Below are positions 45,966 to 56,638 of a stretch of DNA of 64,000 nucleotides, one piece after another. Numbering within the stretch: the first letter of the stretch is position 1; each line of letters begins with the position of its first letter. Location of the stretch: contig NZ_LMUI01000042.1 of assembly GCF_009765995.1 (NCBI RefSeq), positions 173,827-237,826 of the forward strand, written 5' to 3'. The notes under the pieces were generated by a model. That model had not been told where the DNA came from. It saw only the letters and a list, made by a program, of their open reading frames with translations, and made no database searches. A program made the position numbers and the translations under genes. This stretch comes from Methylocapsa sp. S129. GTDB lineage: Bacteria > Pseudomonadota > Alphaproteobacteria > Rhizobiales > Beijerinckiaceae.

Positions 45966-47431
45966 CCGACGCTCCCCTCAAGGCTGATCGCGATCAGCTT
46001 CTGCGCCTCGACTGCGAATTCCATCGGCAATTGTTGCAGCACGTCGCGCACGAAGCCATTAACGATCAGCGCCGTCGCCTCTTCGCCCGACAGGCCGCGC
46101 TGCAGGCAATAGAAGAGCTGGTCCTCGGAGATTTTCGAAGTCGTCGCCTCGTGCTCGAAGACAGCCGAACTGTTCTTGGCTTCGATATAGGGCACGGTAT
46201 GGGCGCCGCATTTGTCGCCGATCAGCAGCGAGTCGCAATTGGTGAAATTGCGCGCACCCGTCGCCAGACGATGGGCCGAGACCTGGCCGCGATAGGTGTT
46301 CTGCGAACGGCCGGCGGCGATGCCCTTCGAGATGATGCGGCTCGTCGTGTCCTTGCCCAGATGAATCATCTTGGTGCCGCTGTCGACCTGCTGGCGTCCA
46401 TTCGAAATCGCGATCGAATAGAATTCGCCGCGCGACTTGTCGCCGCGCAGGATGCAGGACGGGTATTTCCAGGTGATCGCCGACCCGGTCTCGACTTGCG
46501 TCCACGAGATTTTCGAGCGTGCGCCGCGGCAATCGCCGCGCTTGGTCACGAAATTGTAGATGCCGCCCTTGCCCTCGGAATCGCCGGGATACCAATTCTG
46601 CACGGTCGAATATTTGATCTCGGAATCGTCGAGCGCGACGAGTTCGACGACCGCCGCGTGAAGCTGGTTCTCGTCGCGCTTGGGCGCCGTGCAGCCTTCG
46701 AGATAGCTGACATAGGCGCCCTTGTCGGCGATGATCAGCGTGCGCTCGAACTGGCCGGTGTTCTTTTCGTTGATGCGGAAATAGGTCGAGAGCTCCATCG
46801 GGCAGCGCACGCCGGGCGGCACATAGACGAAGGAGCCGTCGGAGAACACGGCCGAATTCAAGGTCGCGTAGAAATTGTCGGACGCGGGCACGACCGTGCC
46901 GAGATATTTGCGCACCAGTTCGGGGTGGTTGTGCACCGCTTCGGAGAACGAGCAGAAGATCACGCCGACCTTGGCGAGTTCGGCCTTGAAAGTGGTCGCC
47001 ACCGAGACGGAATCGAACACGGCGTCGACCGCGACGCGCGGCCGCTCGACGCCGGCGAGGATTTCCTGCTCGATCAGCGGAATGCCAAGCTTCGCATAGG
47101 TGCGCAGCAACTCAGGATCGACTTCGTCAAGCGATTTTGGCCCCGGCGTCGATTTGGGCGCCGAGAAATAATAGAGGTCCTGATAGTCGATCGGCGGATG
47201 TTCGACGCGCGCCCATTGCGGCTCGTCCATCGTCAGCCAGCGACGATAAGCCTCCAGCCGCCATTGCAGCAGCCATTCGGGCTCGCTCTTCTTGGCCGAG
47301 ATGAACCGAACGATATCCTCGTTCAGGCCCTTGGGGGCCCTATCGGACGCAATATCGGTGATGAACCCGTATTTATATTCGCTTACATCGATCGAACGAA
47401 CGCGGTCGACAGTTTCCTGGACAGCCGCCAT
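45962..47431 (-). CDS. sufB: SufB Fe-S cluster scaffold
   Basis: 489 residues from the ATG with AGGAG eight bases upstream, the usual length of SufB. Features are YKYGFITDI at the start, [23 protein letters not shown]-type Cys positions, and the final [20 protein letters not shown]. The beta-helix core contains [20 protein letters not shown]. It is the main scaffold on which Fe-S clusters form with SufC and SufD. About 70 bp separate it from the VOC gene upstream. Confidence 0.96.
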   Translation of the reverse strand: MAAVQETVDRVRSIDVSEYKYGFITDIASDRAPKGLNEDIVRFISAKKSEPEWLLQWRLEAYRRWLTMDEPQWARVEHPPIDYQDLYYFSAPKSTPGPKSLDEVDPELLRTYAKLGIPLIEQEILAGVERPRVAVDAVFDSVSVATTFKAELAKVGVIFCSFSEAVHNHPELVRKYLGTVVPASDNFYATLNSAVFSDGSFVYVPPGVRCPMELSTYFRINEKNTGQFERTLIIADKGAYVSYLEGCTAPKRDENQLHAAVVELVALDDSEIKYSTVQNWYPGDSEGKGGIYNFVTKRGDCRGARSKISWTQVETGSAITWKYPSCILRGDKSRGEFYSIAISNGRQQVDSGTKMIHLGKDTTSRIISKGIAAGRSQNTYRGQVSAHRLATGARNFTNCDSLLIGDKCGAHTVPYIEAKNSSAVFEHEATTSKISEDQLFYCLQRGLSGEEATALIVNGFVRDVLQQLPMEFAVEAQKLIAISLEGSVG

Positions 47432-47499
47432 GTGGACTTCTCCTCGCCTCGTCGGTTTCAAGGACCGCCGGTGGGGGTCAAAACTTGTTGGCTTTTGTT

Positions 47500-47868
47500 T
47501 CAGGCCTCGGGGCTATGACATACCGCTTCTATATTGTGCCCGTTGAGGTCAATTACAAACGCCCCGTAATAGTTCGGATGGTAATGCGGGCGCAACCCCG
47601 GCGCCCCATTGTCTTTGGCGCCCGCTTTAAGCGCCGCTTCATGAAAAGCGCGCACTTCGGCGCAAGTTTTGGCTGTGAAGGCCAGATGCACGCCGCTCGC
47701 GGGCTTGCCGCCGCCCCCGAACCAGAATTGCGCACGCCCGTCGCGGCCAAAGCCTGTGTGATCGCCAAACTCTGCCGCGATTTCAATGCCGAGCGGCGCC
47801 AAAGCCGCGACATAAAAGGCCCGGCTGGCGGCGGTGTCGCTGACGGAAAAACCGATATGATCAAGCAT
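47500..47868 (-). CDS. Glyoxalase/VOC-family protein, 122 aa
   Basis: One complete VOC domain: [20 protein letters not shown] opening (His4 in the first metal position), [40 protein letters not shown] with Glu in NIEAVCH. This matches the single-domain glyoxalase-like proteins common in Hyphomicrobiales. A metal site may be formed in a dimer. It lies between the cysteine desulfurase and sufB on the same strand, so it is probably transcribed with them. Substrate unknown. Confidence 0.88.
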   Translation of the reverse strand: MLDHIGFSVSDTAASRAFYVAALAPLGIEIAAEFGDHTGFGRDGRAQFWFGGGGKPASGVHLAFTAKTCAEVRAFHEAALKAGAKDNGAPGLRPHYHPNYYGAFVIDLNGHNIEAVCHSPEA

Positions 47869-47918
47869 TCTGTCTTCCCCTATCTTTTCTCACGTGGGCA
47901 CAAGCCTCTTCTCTGGGT

Positions 47919-49130
47919 TTACGCCGCACGCCTGCCTCGCCGCATACGGGACGCGAGCCCCGCGATCGCCTCTCCAAAATGGGCGACATCCGTCTCGTCC
48001 GACGACCAGCCAAGGCTCAGCCTGATCGCCCCTGCGCCCAGCGCCGGATCGACCCGCATCGCGTCGAGCACATGCGAGCGGGCGACCTTGCCCGACGAAC
48101 AGGCCGCGCCCGATGAGACCGCAACGCCCGCTAGATCGAGCGCAATCATCAAAGTCTCTGCGCCAATGCCGGGAATGGCGAAACACAAGGTATTGGACAG
48201 CCGCGCGACGCCAAGGCCGAAAATGACCGCGTCCGGCGCTGCGCGGGCGATATGCGCCGCGAGGCCTTCGCGCAACTTCGCCAGCCGCGCCGGCTCGTCC
48301 GCCAATTCCGCCATGGCGGCGCGCGCCGCTGCGCCAAATCCGGCGATCGCGGCGACATTCTCGGTTCCGGCCCGCAAACCCCGTTCCTGCCCGCCGCCGC
48401 GCAGCAGCGGCTCGGCGACGCCGATCTCCGGCGAGGCCGCCACAAGAGCGCCCGCCCCTTTGGGGCCGCCAAGCTTATGAGCGGAAAGAATGAGAAAATC
48501 CGCGCCCAGCGCCCCCGCTGTGCAAGGCGCCCGCCCAGCCAATTGCACGACGTCGCAAACAACGATGCCGCCGGCCGCGTGAACCAGCGCCGCCGCCTCG
48601 GCGACCGGCTGGATGATTCCCGTCTCGTTATTGGCGCCTTGAAGCGCCAGCATGACCGGGCCGTCGTCGCGAGCGACCGCCTGCGCAAGAGCGTCGAGAT
48701 CGATGCGGCCGTCGTCGCGCAGCGGCGCGGTTTCGACCATCGAAGGCGCGAAACGGTGGCCTTTCAGCACGCAGGAATGCTCTCCCGCCGAGACGATCAG
48801 CCTTTTCAGCGGCGCGCGAAGCCCAGCGATAGCGGGCGTCAGGACCAGATTGGCCGCCTCGGTGCCGCTCGCGACAAAGGTGATTCCGCGCGGCGAGACG
48901 CCCGCCAATTCACCGACGGCTGCCCGCGCTTGCTCGACGACCGCCCGCGCGGCGCGGCCTTCCCCGTGAATCGAGGAGGGATTTCCCGCCAGTTCGAAAG
49001 CGGCCACGCAAGCCTCGCGCGCCTCGGCGCGCAACGGCGCCGTCGCGTTGAAATCGAGATAGCTGCGCCTCGTCTGCTTCAAATCGCCCGCCAACTTATT
49101 ATATGAGCGAAAGGAAAAGCCGTTCGCCAT
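47919..49130 (-). CDS. IscS/NifS-like cysteine desulfurase
   Basis: 403 residues from the ATG at 49130; another ATG at 49148 directly abuts a strong hairpin and has no ribosome-binding site. Key motifs are RSYLDFNATAPLR, SAGEHSCVL, the PLP-Lys in LILSAHKLGGPKGAG and the catalytic Cys in SSGAACSSGK (IscS/NifS class). It opens the SUF operon, as is common in alphaproteobacteria, and supplies sulfur. The Irr-box-like palindrome lies about 140 bp upstream. No IscR/Rrf2 regulator gene is found next to it, unlike in many relatives. Confidence 0.92.
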   Translation of the reverse strand: MANGFSFRSYNKLAGDLKQTRRSYLDFNATAPLRAEAREACVAAFELAGNPSSIHGEGRAARAVVEQARAAVGELAGVSPRGITFVASGTEAANLVLTPAIAGLRAPLKRLIVSAGEHSCVLKGHRFAPSMVETAPLRDDGRIDLDALAQAVARDDGPVMLALQGANNETGIIQPVAEAAALVHAAGGIVVCDVVQLAGRAPCTAGALGADFLILSAHKLGGPKGAGALVAASPEIGVAEPLLRGGGQERGLRAGTENVAAIAGFGAAARAAMAELADEPARLAKLREGLAAHIARAAPDAVIFGLGVARLSNTLCFAIPGIGAETLMIALDLAGVAVSSGAACSSGKVARSHVLDAMRVDPALGAGAIRLSLGWSSDETDVAHFGEAIAGLASRMRRGRRAA

Positions 49131-49148
49131 TGTCCGTTGCCCGGACAT

Positions 49149-49168
49149 AACGCCAGGACTCTGGCGTT
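49149..49168. promoter_or_regulatory. Hairpin at the 5' end of the cysteine desulfurase gene
   Basis: Perfect 8-bp stem AACGCCAG/CTGGCGTT with 4-base loop, directly upstream of the ATG at 49148 on the minus-strand transcript. It would hinder initiation there and may influence translation from 49130. Confidence 0.5.
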
Positions 49169-49271
49169 TTAGCCTTGCATTTGCACTGGCGAACCGTGCT
49201 AGAAGGCGCGCTCCGCGCCAATCCGGCCACAATTTCCGTGCGTTCCGCTTCGTCGCCGCTGAAGCCAGCGA

Positions 49272-49292
49272 CTGTTAGAACCATTCTAACAG
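49272..49292. promoter_or_regulatory. Irr-box-like (ICE) palindrome
   Basis: A perfect inverted repeat with 9-bp arms around CCA, core TTAGAA-CCA-TTCTAA. It matches the recalled consensus of the iron control element bound by Irr in alphaproteobacteria (TTAGAA-N3-TTCTAA). It lies in the divergent region between the SUF operon and the hydrolase gene, suggesting iron/heme-dependent control of SUF. Confidence 0.65.
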
Positions 49293-49383
49293 GAGATGCG
49301 GCGCTGGCGATGGGATGTCAAGGGCGGGGATTGGACCTTCCGCGCGAAGTGGCGTGTGACAAGATTGAGATAACGGAGGCGAA

Positions 49384-50088
49384 ATGCCTGAAGTAATTTT
49401 CAACGGCCCGGCTGGACGACTTGAAGGCCGCTTCCATCCCGCCAAAACGCGGGGCGCGCCGATCGCCATCATCCTGCATCCGCATCCGCAGTTTGGCGGC
49501 ACGATGAACAATCAGATCGTGTATAATATGTATTACGCCTTCGCCGAGCGAGGCTTTTCCGTATTGCGTTTCAATTTTCGCGGCGTCGGACGCTCGCAGG
49601 GCGCCTTCGATCACGGCCAGGGCGAATTGTCCGACGCAGCCTCGGCGCTCGATTGGGCGCAATCGATCAGCCCGGAGGCGCGCGCGTGTTGGATCGCCGG
49701 CGTTTCGTTCGGCTCGTGGATCGGCATGCAGCTCTTAATGCGCCGCCCGGAGATCGAAGGCTTCATTTCGATCGCCCCGCCGGCCAATCGTTTCGATTTC
49801 TCGTTCCTGGCGCCCTGCCCCTCGTCCGGCCTGTTCGTCCACGGCGATCGCGACCGCGTCGCGCCGCTCAAGGAAGTCCAGGGATTGATCGAGAAATTGA
49901 AGACGCAGAAGGGCATTCACATCGAACATGCCGTGATCGAAGGCGCCAATCATTTCTTCGAAAACTGCATCGAGGATCTTCAAACGACCGTCGGCGTCTA
50001 TCTCGACAAGCGCCTGGGCATGCCCAAACATGCCCCCGCCCCGCAACGCAAGGACCGTCCCAAGATCGCCGCCCAACCGCACAAATAA
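49384..50088 (+). CDS. Alpha/beta hydrolase (serine aminopeptidase S33-like)
   Basis: 234 residues with GGAGG seven bases before the ATG. The fold is shown by IAIILHPHPQFGGTMNN (oxyanion segment HPHPxxGG), FNFRGVGRSQG, the nucleophilic Ser in GVSFGSWIG, an Asp in VHGDRDRVAP and a His in EGANHFF. This is the compact alpha/beta hydrolase clade widespread in Hyphomicrobiales. The C-terminus adds a basic Pro-rich tail. Substrate unknown. A terminator-like hairpin follows. Confidence 0.88.
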   Translation: MPEVIFNGPAGRLEGRFHPAKTRGAPIAIILHPHPQFGGTMNNQIVYNMYYAFAERGFSVLRFNFRGVGRSQGAFDHGQGELSDAASALDWAQSISPEARACWIAGVSFGSWIGMQLLMRRPEIEGFISIAPPANRFDFSFLAPCPSSGLFVHGDRDRVAPLKEVQGLIEKLKTQKGIHIEHAVIEGANHFFENCIEDLQTTVGVYLDKRLGMPKHAPAPQRKDRPKIAAQPHK

Positions 50089-50128
50089 GCGCTCTTCCCC
50101 AAACAAGGACGGCCCGGGCAGGATATGA

Positions 50129-50156
50129 GGGCTGGCGCGTGGCCAGCCTTTCATTT
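50129..50156 (+). terminator. Rho-independent-like terminator of the hydrolase gene
   Basis: Stem GGCTGGC/GCCAGCC (7 bp) with 5-base loop, then TTTCATTT; 41 bp after the stop and 12 bp before the RNase D start. Confidence 0.65.
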
Positions 50157-50167
50157 ATGGACGATTC

Positions 50168-51358
50168 ATGAATTTAATTGCGACGAACGACGAACTTGCC
50201 GCCGCCTGTGAGCGCTTCGCCCGTCATCCTTTCGTCGCCGTCGATACGGAATTTCACCGCGAAACCACGTTCTGGCCGATCCTTTGCGTCGTTCAGGTCG
50301 CCTCCGACGATGAAGCGCTGGCGATCGACGCTCTGGCCGAGGGCCTCGATCTCCGGCCTTTATTCGCGCTGATGGCGGATGAAAATGTCGTCAAGGTGTT
50401 TCATGCGGCGCGCCAGGACGTCGAGATTTTCTGGAAACTTGCGGGCGTCGTGCCCAAACCCATGTTCGACACCCAGGTCGCGGCGATGGTCTGCGGTTAC
50501 GGCGATCAGGTCTCTTACAGCGAACTGGTCAATTCGATCTGCCATGTCGCGATCGACAAATCCTCCCGCTTCACCGACTGGGCGCGCCGTCCGCTCGCGC
50601 AGGCGCAGATCGACTATGCGATAGGCGACGTCACCCATCTCCGGGACATTTACCGGGCGCTGCTCGTCAAGCTCGGCAAATCGGGACGGCTTTCCTGGCT
50701 CGAGGACGAGATGAAGATTCTCACCTCCGCCTCGACCTACGAGCAGCACCCTGAAAATGCCTGGGAGCGGCTCAAGAACCGCGCGAGGAAACCGCGTGAT
50801 CTAGCTGTTTTAATGGAGCTTGCCGCCTGGCGAGAAAAGGAAGCGCAGACGCGCGACGTGCCGCGTTCACGCGTCCTCAAGGACGATATTCTCGTGGAGA
50901 TTGCGCTGGCCGCGCCGCGAAGCGCGGAGGCGCTCGCCAATCTTCGCGCTTTTCCACGCGGCATGGAGCGCGCCAAGGCGGGCGCTGAAATCCTGAATGC
51001 GGTCGAACAAGGCCTCGCGCGCGACCCTAAGAGCTTGCCCAGACTCGAAAAGGACAAGCGCGGTCCGCCCGGTTCCGCGGCGACGGTCGAATTGCTTAAA
51101 GTGCTGCTGCGTCAGGTCTGCGACCAAAGCGGCGTCGCCGGCAAAATGATCGCCACAGTCGACGATCTCGAAATGATCGCAGCCGACGACCGCGCCGATG
51201 TCCCCGCCCTTCATGGCTGGCGGCGCACCTTGTTCGGAGCGAGAGCGCTTGAACTCAAGCGCGGACGTTTGGCGCTGACCGTTGAAAACGGCAAGGTCGT
51301 TACGCTGGAATGGCGCGAGGCCGAGGAAACCCCCGCCGCCAAAGCGGCGGGAAATTAG
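50168..51358 (+). CDS. rnd: Ribonuclease D
   Basis: 396 residues. The DEDD exonuclease motifs are visible: Exo [16 protein letters not shown], Exo [14 protein letters not shown] and Exo [16 protein letters not shown]. An HRDC-like C-terminal domain follows ([18 protein letters not shown]). RNase D trims 3' ends of tRNA precursors and stable RNAs. Its place near ppx/ppk/hda is a conserved order in Hyphomicrobiales. Convergent with the CHRD gene. Confidence 0.94.
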   Translation: MNLIATNDELAAACERFARHPFVAVDTEFHRETTFWPILCVVQVASDDEALAIDALAEGLDLRPLFALMADENVVKVFHAARQDVEIFWKLAGVVPKPMFDTQVAAMVCGYGDQVSYSELVNSICHVAIDKSSRFTDWARRPLAQAQIDYAIGDVTHLRDIYRALLVKLGKSGRLSWLEDEMKILTSASTYEQHPENAWERLKNRARKPRDLAVLMELAAWREKEAQTRDVPRSRVLKDDILVEIALAAPRSAEALANLRAFPRGMERAKAGAEILNAVEQGLARDPKSLPRLEKDKRGPPGSAATVELLKVLLRQVCDQSGVAGKMIATVDDLEMIAADDRADVPALHGWRRTLFGARALELKRGRLALTVENGKVVTLEWREAEETPAAKAAGN

Positions 51359-51383
51359 AGAGCCCGAGGGGACGCGTTTCCGG

Positions 51384-51818
51384 TTATTTCGCCGGCGCGA
51401 GCTGCCCGCGAATTTCGCCGCCCTTGTTCTGCGCCGTATGGATATTGAAGTAGATCAGCCCATCGGCGAACGCCTTGGCCTGCTCGTCGGTCAGCACAGC
51501 CGACCCCTTGAACGGGCTGGACTTTGCGTCGACCGGCACCATCACGCCGGCATTCGTCCCCATGGGGGCGGGTCCATGAAAGTGCGCGGCGGTCTCCGGC
51601 CCCGTGAGGTCCGAATAGGTCCCCGACCAGGTCAGCGTCTTGGTCGCGCTGTCGTAATCGGCCTCGATGGCGCCGACGCCCTTGGACGTGGTCGGCGGGT
51701 TTTCGCTCGGGCCGTTGAGAGCGGCCTTGTATTTGACGACATCCGCCAAGGCAGGCGCGAGGGTGAGCGCCAACCCGGCGCCCAAAGCAGCGATGAATGA
51801 CAGGCTTGAATGCGACAT
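51384..51818 (-). CDS. CHRD-domain secreted protein, 144 aa
   Basis: 144 residues from the ATG with AAGGAGAG upstream. A signal peptide (MSHSSLSFIAALGAGLALTL, cleavage after PALA) precedes a CHRD domain: YKAALNGPSENPPTTSKGVG, TWSGTYSDLTGPETAAHFHG and a closing YFNIHTAQNKGGEIRGQL. CHRD domains (chordin-like) occur in many secreted bacterial proteins with unclear roles. A much longer ORF in this frame runs upstream over the ppx gene but is an artefact of high GC. Confidence 0.88.
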   Translation of the reverse strand: MSHSSLSFIAALGAGLALTLAPALADVVKYKAALNGPSENPPTTSKGVGAIEADYDSATKTLTWSGTYSDLTGPETAAHFHGPAPMGTNAGVMVPVDAKSSPFKGSAVLTDEQAKAFADGLIYFNIHTAQNKGGEIRGQLAPAK

Positions 51819-51958
51819 GAAGCTCTCCTTGGCTAATCGAACGACTCTACGAGACAATGCGGTCACTTGATGACAGCTCGGTGATGAACGCCGCCATAGG
51901 GGATTAAGTTGCCGCCCGTTGGATCGTCGATGCGTTGTTAACACCCGAGCGTCGGCGT

Positions 51959-53512
51959 CTATTCGGCTTCCGCGTACCGGCTTTCTGGCGGCACGCCGGC
52001 GCTCGCGGGCGTCGCCTTGATTTCCGGATCGCCGCCGATCAGGCGGGCGAATTGCTTCATGCGGTTTTGCAAGCGATCGCTGTTCAACGGCGCGAGATCG
52101 GAGGGAAGCGTCAGAACCACTTTGCCCTTCTGGCAGATCATCGGCGCGCGCGGCAGGATGCCGGGCATCGCCGCCGAAATGATGTAGGCGACGCGCATTG
52201 CTGCGCCCAGAACGCGCGAGCGATCCAGAAGGCGCGCCGGCACCAGCGAGCGCAGGTGCGGCCCCACGTCCTGATCCGCCGATAGGTGACGATAGGATGC
52301 GGCAAGAGCGAGATAGGCGCGGCCGGGATGGTCGATGCCGATGACGGCCGCATTGGCGATCAAGTTTAGAGATTGTTCGCCGCGATAGTCGGGGTGCGCG
52401 CGCCAGCCGACATCGGAGAGCAGGCAAGCGGCGTGGCGCAGGCGCTCCTCTTCCTTGGTCTCCTCCAGATGGCTCGATTTCATCAGCAGGCTGGTCCAGG
52501 CGAACAGCTCCTCGCCATGCGCGGGCGCGCGCGAACGTAGAATGTTGAACTCTCGTGCGGCGACCAGCAAAGGATCCGCGTCGCGCTCGGCCTGGGAGAG
52601 CCGCTGGTAGAGCATGCCCTCGCGCACGCCGAGAGCGGACATTACGATTTCCTTCGGCGCCGCCCTGCGAATGATTTCTTCCAGAACAACGGCGCCATAG
52701 GCGAGCAGTGGACGCCGCGCCGCCGAGACGAATTCGATCGACAATAAAGCGTCGGCCTCGATCCGCTCGACAAGCTTGGCGAATTCGAGCGCGTCGCGGG
52801 AGGGGATCACATAATTGTGCATCACATTGAGGGGATATTGGCGTTGGCGCATGTGCAGGCGCGCCAGCGCGCGCCACGTCCCGCCCACCGCATAGAACGT
52901 GCGCCCCGAGAGGTTGTCGAGCGGTTTGGCCTTGGAGAGCGCGTCTCGGACGATGCGCACAGCCTTTTTGGGCGAGCGCTCGGAGACATCCATCAGCGAA
53001 AGGCCGCCGAGCGGCAGGGTCACGCCCCGTCCGACCTTGCCATTCCGGATGTCGATCAGTTCGAGCGAACCGCCGCCCAGATCGCCCACGACGCCGTCGG
53101 GCTCGTGAATCGAGCTGAGAACGCCAAGCGCCGATAATTGCGCCTCGCGCTGCCCGTCGAGCAGCTCGATCTTGCACCCGATCGCCAGTTCCGCAAGCTC
53201 GAGAAATTGCGGACCGTTGGCGGCGTCGCGCACGGCGGCCGTCGCGACGGCGCTGATATCCTCGATGCGCATCGTCCGGCAGAGAACCTTGAAGCGCTGA
53301 AGCGCCGCCAAAGCTTTGGCCACGGATTCGTCAGTCAGGAAGCCGGTCGTTGCGACGCCCTTGCCCAGGCCGCAGAGCACTTTTTCATTGAAGGTCGGCG
53401 TCGGCGATCGCGTCAGGGCCTCGTAGGCGACAAGGCGCACCGAATTCGAGCCGATGTCGACAATCGCCACCGGCTCGCCAGGCAAGCGCCCTCTCGCTTC
53501 AGACAATGACAT
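51959..53512 (-). CDS. ppx: Exopolyphosphatase, Ppx/GppA family
   Basis: 517 residues. The actin-like ATPase fold shows VAIVDIGSNSVRLVAYE and VVGDLGGGSLELIDI near the phosphate-binding site, and a C-terminal HD-like helical domain (HAACLLSDVGWRAHPDYRG) follows. It removes terminal phosphate from polyphosphate, or from pppGpp in the GppA variant. It lies 27 bp after ppk in the same direction, the usual ppk-ppx pair. Exact substrate preference is not decided. Confidence 0.93.
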   Translation of the reverse strand: MSLSEARGRLPGEPVAIVDIGSNSVRLVAYEALTRSPTPTFNEKVLCGLGKGVATTGFLTDESVAKALAALQRFKVLCRTMRIEDISAVATAAVRDAANGPQFLELAELAIGCKIELLDGQREAQLSALGVLSSIHEPDGVVGDLGGGSLELIDIRNGKVGRGVTLPLGGLSLMDVSERSPKKAVRIVRDALSKAKPLDNLSGRTFYAVGGTWRALARLHMRQRQYPLNVMHNYVIPSRDALEFAKLVERIEADALLSIEFVSAARRPLLAYGAVVLEEIIRRAAPKEIVMSALGVREGMLYQRLSQAERDADPLLVAAREFNILRSRAPAHGEELFAWTSLLMKSSHLEETKEEERLRHAACLLSDVGWRAHPDYRGEQSLNLIANAAVIGIDHPGRAYLALAASYRHLSADQDVGPHLRSLVPARLLDRSRVLGAAMRVAYIISAAMPGILPRAPMICQKGKVVLTLPSDLAPLNSDRLQNRMKQFARLIGGDPEIKATPASAGVPPESRYAEAE

Positions 53513-53539
53513 AAACGGCCTTTCGTCGCCATGCGAAAG

Positions 53540-55774
53540 TCACTTCCGCGGCTTGCGTTTGGGAAGCGATCTCGGGCTCGATTCTTTCAATGACTTGCCG
53601 CGGCCTGACAGGCTGGGGTTGGTCAAGAAATATTTATGCGCGTTGAACGGCTCCTCGCCTTCGGCCGGCGTGATCCGTTCGCTCGATCCGTCCGGCATTA
53701 CAAGGTAGCTCTGCTGATTGTCCATCAGATTAGCTTCCATAATCTGATTGAGCACCTGTTCATGCACAGTTGGATTGAGAACTGGAACCATCGCCTCGAC
53801 CCGCCGATCGAGATTGCGCTGCATGAGATCGGCCGAAGACAGATAGACATGCGCCTTAGGCGACGGCAGCCCATGCCCGCCGCCGAAGGCGTAAATTCGC
53901 GCATGTTCCAGAAAACGGCCGATGATCGACTTTACCCTGATATTTTCCGAGAGCCCGGCGACGCCAGGGCGCAGACAGCAGATGCCGCGAATGACGAGAT
54001 CGATTTGGACGCCCGCCCGGCTAGCGGCGTAGAACGCGTCAATAATTTCCGGATCGACCAGCGAATTGCACTTTCCCCAAATGGCCGCCGGCTTGCCTTC
54101 CCTTGCGAAAGCGATCTCCTCGGCGATATGGGTCAGCAAGCGCTTCTTCAACATCATCGGCGAAATCGCCATCAATTCCAGCCCGTCAGGCTCGGCGTAG
54201 CCGGTGATGAAATTGAAAATGCGCGAGACGTCGCGACCGATCGCGGGATCGGCCGTAAAAAACGATATGTCTGTGTAAATTTTCGCCGTTATCGGATGAT
54301 AATTGCCAGTGCCGACATGGCAATAGGTGGCGAGTGAATCGCCTTCCCGACGGACAACCATTGACAGTTTCGCGTGGGTCTTCAATTCGATGAAGCCAAA
54401 CACCACTTGTGCGCCAGCGCGCTCCAGATCGCGCGCCCAGCGGATGTTGGCCTCTTCGTCGAAACGCGCCTTGAGTTCGACCAGCGCCGTCACGGATTTT
54501 CCCGCCTCGGCGGCCTCGATCAGGGCGCGAACGATCGGACTGTCGGACGATGTGCGGTACAGCGTCTGCTTGATCGCGACGACGGAGGGGTCGTGCGCCG
54601 CCTGCGATAGGAACTGCACGACGACATCGAAGGATTCGTAGGGATGGTGGACGACAAGGTCCTTCTGGCGGATCGCCGCGAAACAATCGCCGCCGTTCTC
54701 GCGGACCCGTTCGGGAAAACGCGGGTTATAAGGCGGAAACTTGAGATCGGGTCGGTCGACCGAGACCAGTTGCGACAGTTCGTTCAGCGCCAGCATGCCC
54801 TCCACGACGAAGACGCCGGCGGCCACCACATCGACGTCGCCGGTGACAAAGGCGCGAAGCGCCTCGGGCATCGACGCCTCTATCTCCAGACGGATCACCG
54901 AACCGCGCCGGCGCCGCTTCAGGGCGCTTTCGAACAGGCGGACGAGATCCTCAGCCTCTTCCTCGATTTCCATGTCGCTGTCGCGGATCAGGCGGAAACT
55001 TCCCTGCCCGGTCACCGCGAAGCCAGGAAAAAGCTGGGCCGTGAAAGCGACAATGATCTGTTCCAGAGTCACGAAGCGCTGGATTCCTGATTCCGCGGTC
55101 TCCGGCAGTTTCACAAATCGGGCGATCTTGCTCGGCACGCGAATGAGGGCGCTCATGCTGCGGCGATCGGACACGTGCACAAGCTGCACGGCGACGGTGA
55201 AGCCGAGATTGGGAATGAATGGAAACGGATGCGCCGGATCGACGGCCAGCGGCGTGAGGACCGGAAAGACATGAAGCAGAAAATAATCTTCAAGCCATTT
55301 ACGCTCGACGTCGGATAAATCGCCCACGTCGACGATGACGATGCCGGCGCTGGCGATATCGTTGCGCAACTGGCGCCAGCGCGCCTGCTGTTGAGCCACC
55401 AATTCGCCGACCCGCTCGCCAAGGCGCGTCAATTGTTCAGCGGGCGAAAGACCGTCCTCCGAAGGCGTAGTCTCCCCCGTATGCACCTGGCCGACGAGGC
55501 CGGCCACGCGCACCATAAAGAATTCGTCGAGATTGTTGGCCGAGATCGACAGGAAGCGCAATTGCTCCAGCAGCGGATGATTGCGATTGGCCGCCTCCTC
55601 CAGCACCCGCCGGTTGAACTCAAGCCACGACAATTCGCGATTGATGAAGCGCGCAGGCGTCGCGAAAATATCGGCTTCTTCGACGCCCGTTTCGAGCGGC
55701 TCCGACACGCCGTCTTCTACGGAAGGCGAAAGTTCCTTTGAGGCGGTGCGGCGAGCCAAGCGATTCTCCATCAA
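53540..55774 (-). CDS. ppk1: Polyphosphate kinase 1
   Basis: 744 residues, typical of PPK1. The opening [19 protein letters not shown] and [13 protein letters not shown] are family hallmarks. The autophosphorylated His lies in [12 protein letters not shown], and the nearby [20 protein letters not shown] region matches the C-terminal PLD-like half. The enzyme makes polyphosphate from ATP reversibly at the membrane or in the cytoplasm. It is followed by ppx. Confidence 0.96.
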   Translation of the reverse strand: MMENRLARRTASKELSPSVEDGVSEPLETGVEEADIFATPARFINRELSWLEFNRRVLEEAANRNHPLLEQLRFLSISANNLDEFFMVRVAGLVGQVHTGETTPSEDGLSPAEQLTRLGERVGELVAQQQARWRQLRNDIASAGIVIVDVGDLSDVERKWLEDYFLLHVFPVLTPLAVDPAHPFPFIPNLGFTVAVQLVHVSDRRSMSALIRVPSKIARFVKLPETAESGIQRFVTLEQIIVAFTAQLFPGFAVTGQGSFRLIRDSDMEIEEEAEDLVRLFESALKRRRRGSVIRLEIEASMPEALRAFVTGDVDVVAAGVFVVEGMLALNELSQLVSVDRPDLKFPPYNPRFPERVRENGGDCFAAIRQKDLVVHHPYESFDVVVQFLSQAAHDPSVVAIKQTLYRTSSDSPIVRALIEAAEAGKSVTALVELKARFDEEANIRWARDLERAGAQVVFGFIELKTHAKLSMVVRREGDSLATYCHVGTGNYHPITAKIYTDISFFTADPAIGRDVSRIFNFITGYAEPDGLELMAISPMMLKKRLLTHIAEEIAFAREGKPAAIWGKCNSLVDPEIIDAFYAASRAGVQIDLVIRGICCLRPGVAGLSENIRVKSIIGRFLEHARIYAFGGGHGLPSPKAHVYLSSADLMQRNLDRRVEAMVPVLNPTVHEQVLNQIMEANLMDNQQSYLVMPDGSSERITPAEGEEPFNAHKYFLTNPSLSGRGKSLKESSPRSLPKRKPRK

Positions 55775-55954
55775 TGGGTTAAGCGGTCCAGCGGACGCCG
55801 GTCATACGCGTAGGGGCGTGATTACAACCATTGTGCGACAAAAAACCGACACCGCAAATGGGACTGCCTCAGAGCGCGACAGTCCCGGTCGCCCTTATCG
55901 TTAACCACGCTCTCCCCTCGTCGTCGAAAGAGCGGGCCGGACGCCCCCAGTCCC

Positions 55955-56638
55955 CTATCCCCCGTCTTCCGCGTCCTTGAACATCAGCGCGGCCATCGAA
56001 CGCGTCACGGCCTTGCCGCGCGCCAGCGCCTCCCGGTCGAGCGCCTCGACGATCGCGCGCGCGGCGCCCAGCGATCGATCGATCCGAAGGGCGATATAGG
56101 CAATGACGGCGGGTTCGACGGCGAGTTGCCGGTCGCTGAACAGCTTGAACAGAACGGCGCGCGCCAGTTCCGCATCGGGCTCGCCAAGCGCCACCACCGG
56201 CGCCAAGCGCAGGCGCGAGCGCAGATCGGGCTTTTCGAGCCCCCAATTGTCCGGCGCGCCCCGCGCAGTCAGCAGCAAATAGGCGCCGCTCTCGCGGGCC
56301 AGATTGAAGAGGTGGAAAAGATTCGCTTCGCCGGCGCCGACGCGGTCGGCGTTTTCGATCAGGAGGGCTTTTGAACGCGCAAGTTCAGCCGGGCTCGCTT
56401 CGAGCAGCGCTTCCGCCTCGATCGTGACCGCCTGGGCCGCGCGCGCCCAGATCGCGCCAAGATGGCTCTTGCCTGAGCCGGCCGGTCCGATGAGCAGCAG
56501 CATCCGCCCCGCCCAATCGGGCCAGGCGTCGATGGCGCGCAACGCCTGGGCGTTGGCCGGCGCGCTAAGAAAGTCTTCGCGCGCGAAGCTCGGCTCGTGG
56601 GGCAGGTCAAGCGGCAATTGCCGGGGCTCGCCTGTCAT
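55955..56638 (-). CDS. hdaA: DnaA-related regulator HdaA
   Basis: 227 residues. A single AAA+ domain similar to DnaA domain III has Walker A LLIGPAGSGKSHL and a Walker B-like ALLIENADRV. The N-terminus starts with RQLPLDLPHEPSF, where QLPLDL is a clamp-binding motif for DnaN. HdaA/Hda with the DNA-loaded clamp stimulates ATP hydrolysis by DnaA (RIDA) and so stops re-initiation of replication. It overlaps the exporter gene by four bases, as in relatives. Confidence 0.93.
   Translation of the reverse strand: MTGEPRQLPLDLPHEPSFAREDFLSAPANAQALRAIDAWPDWAGRMLLLIGPAGSGKSHLGAIWARAAQAVTIEAEALLEASPAELARSKALLIENADRVGAGEANLFHLFNLARESGAYLLLTARGAPDNWGLEKPDLRSRLRLAPVVALGEPDAELARAVLFKLFSDRQLAVEPAVIAYIALRIDRSLGAARAIVEALDREALARGKAVTRSMAALMFKDAEDGG

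Noticed and set aside
51384..53177. 597-codon ORF covering the CHRD gene and the ppx gene in another frame
   Set aside because: Only the last 144 codons have domain-like sequence, a signal peptide and a ribosome-binding site. The rest is Arg/Ala-rich and overlaps ppx in a shadow frame.
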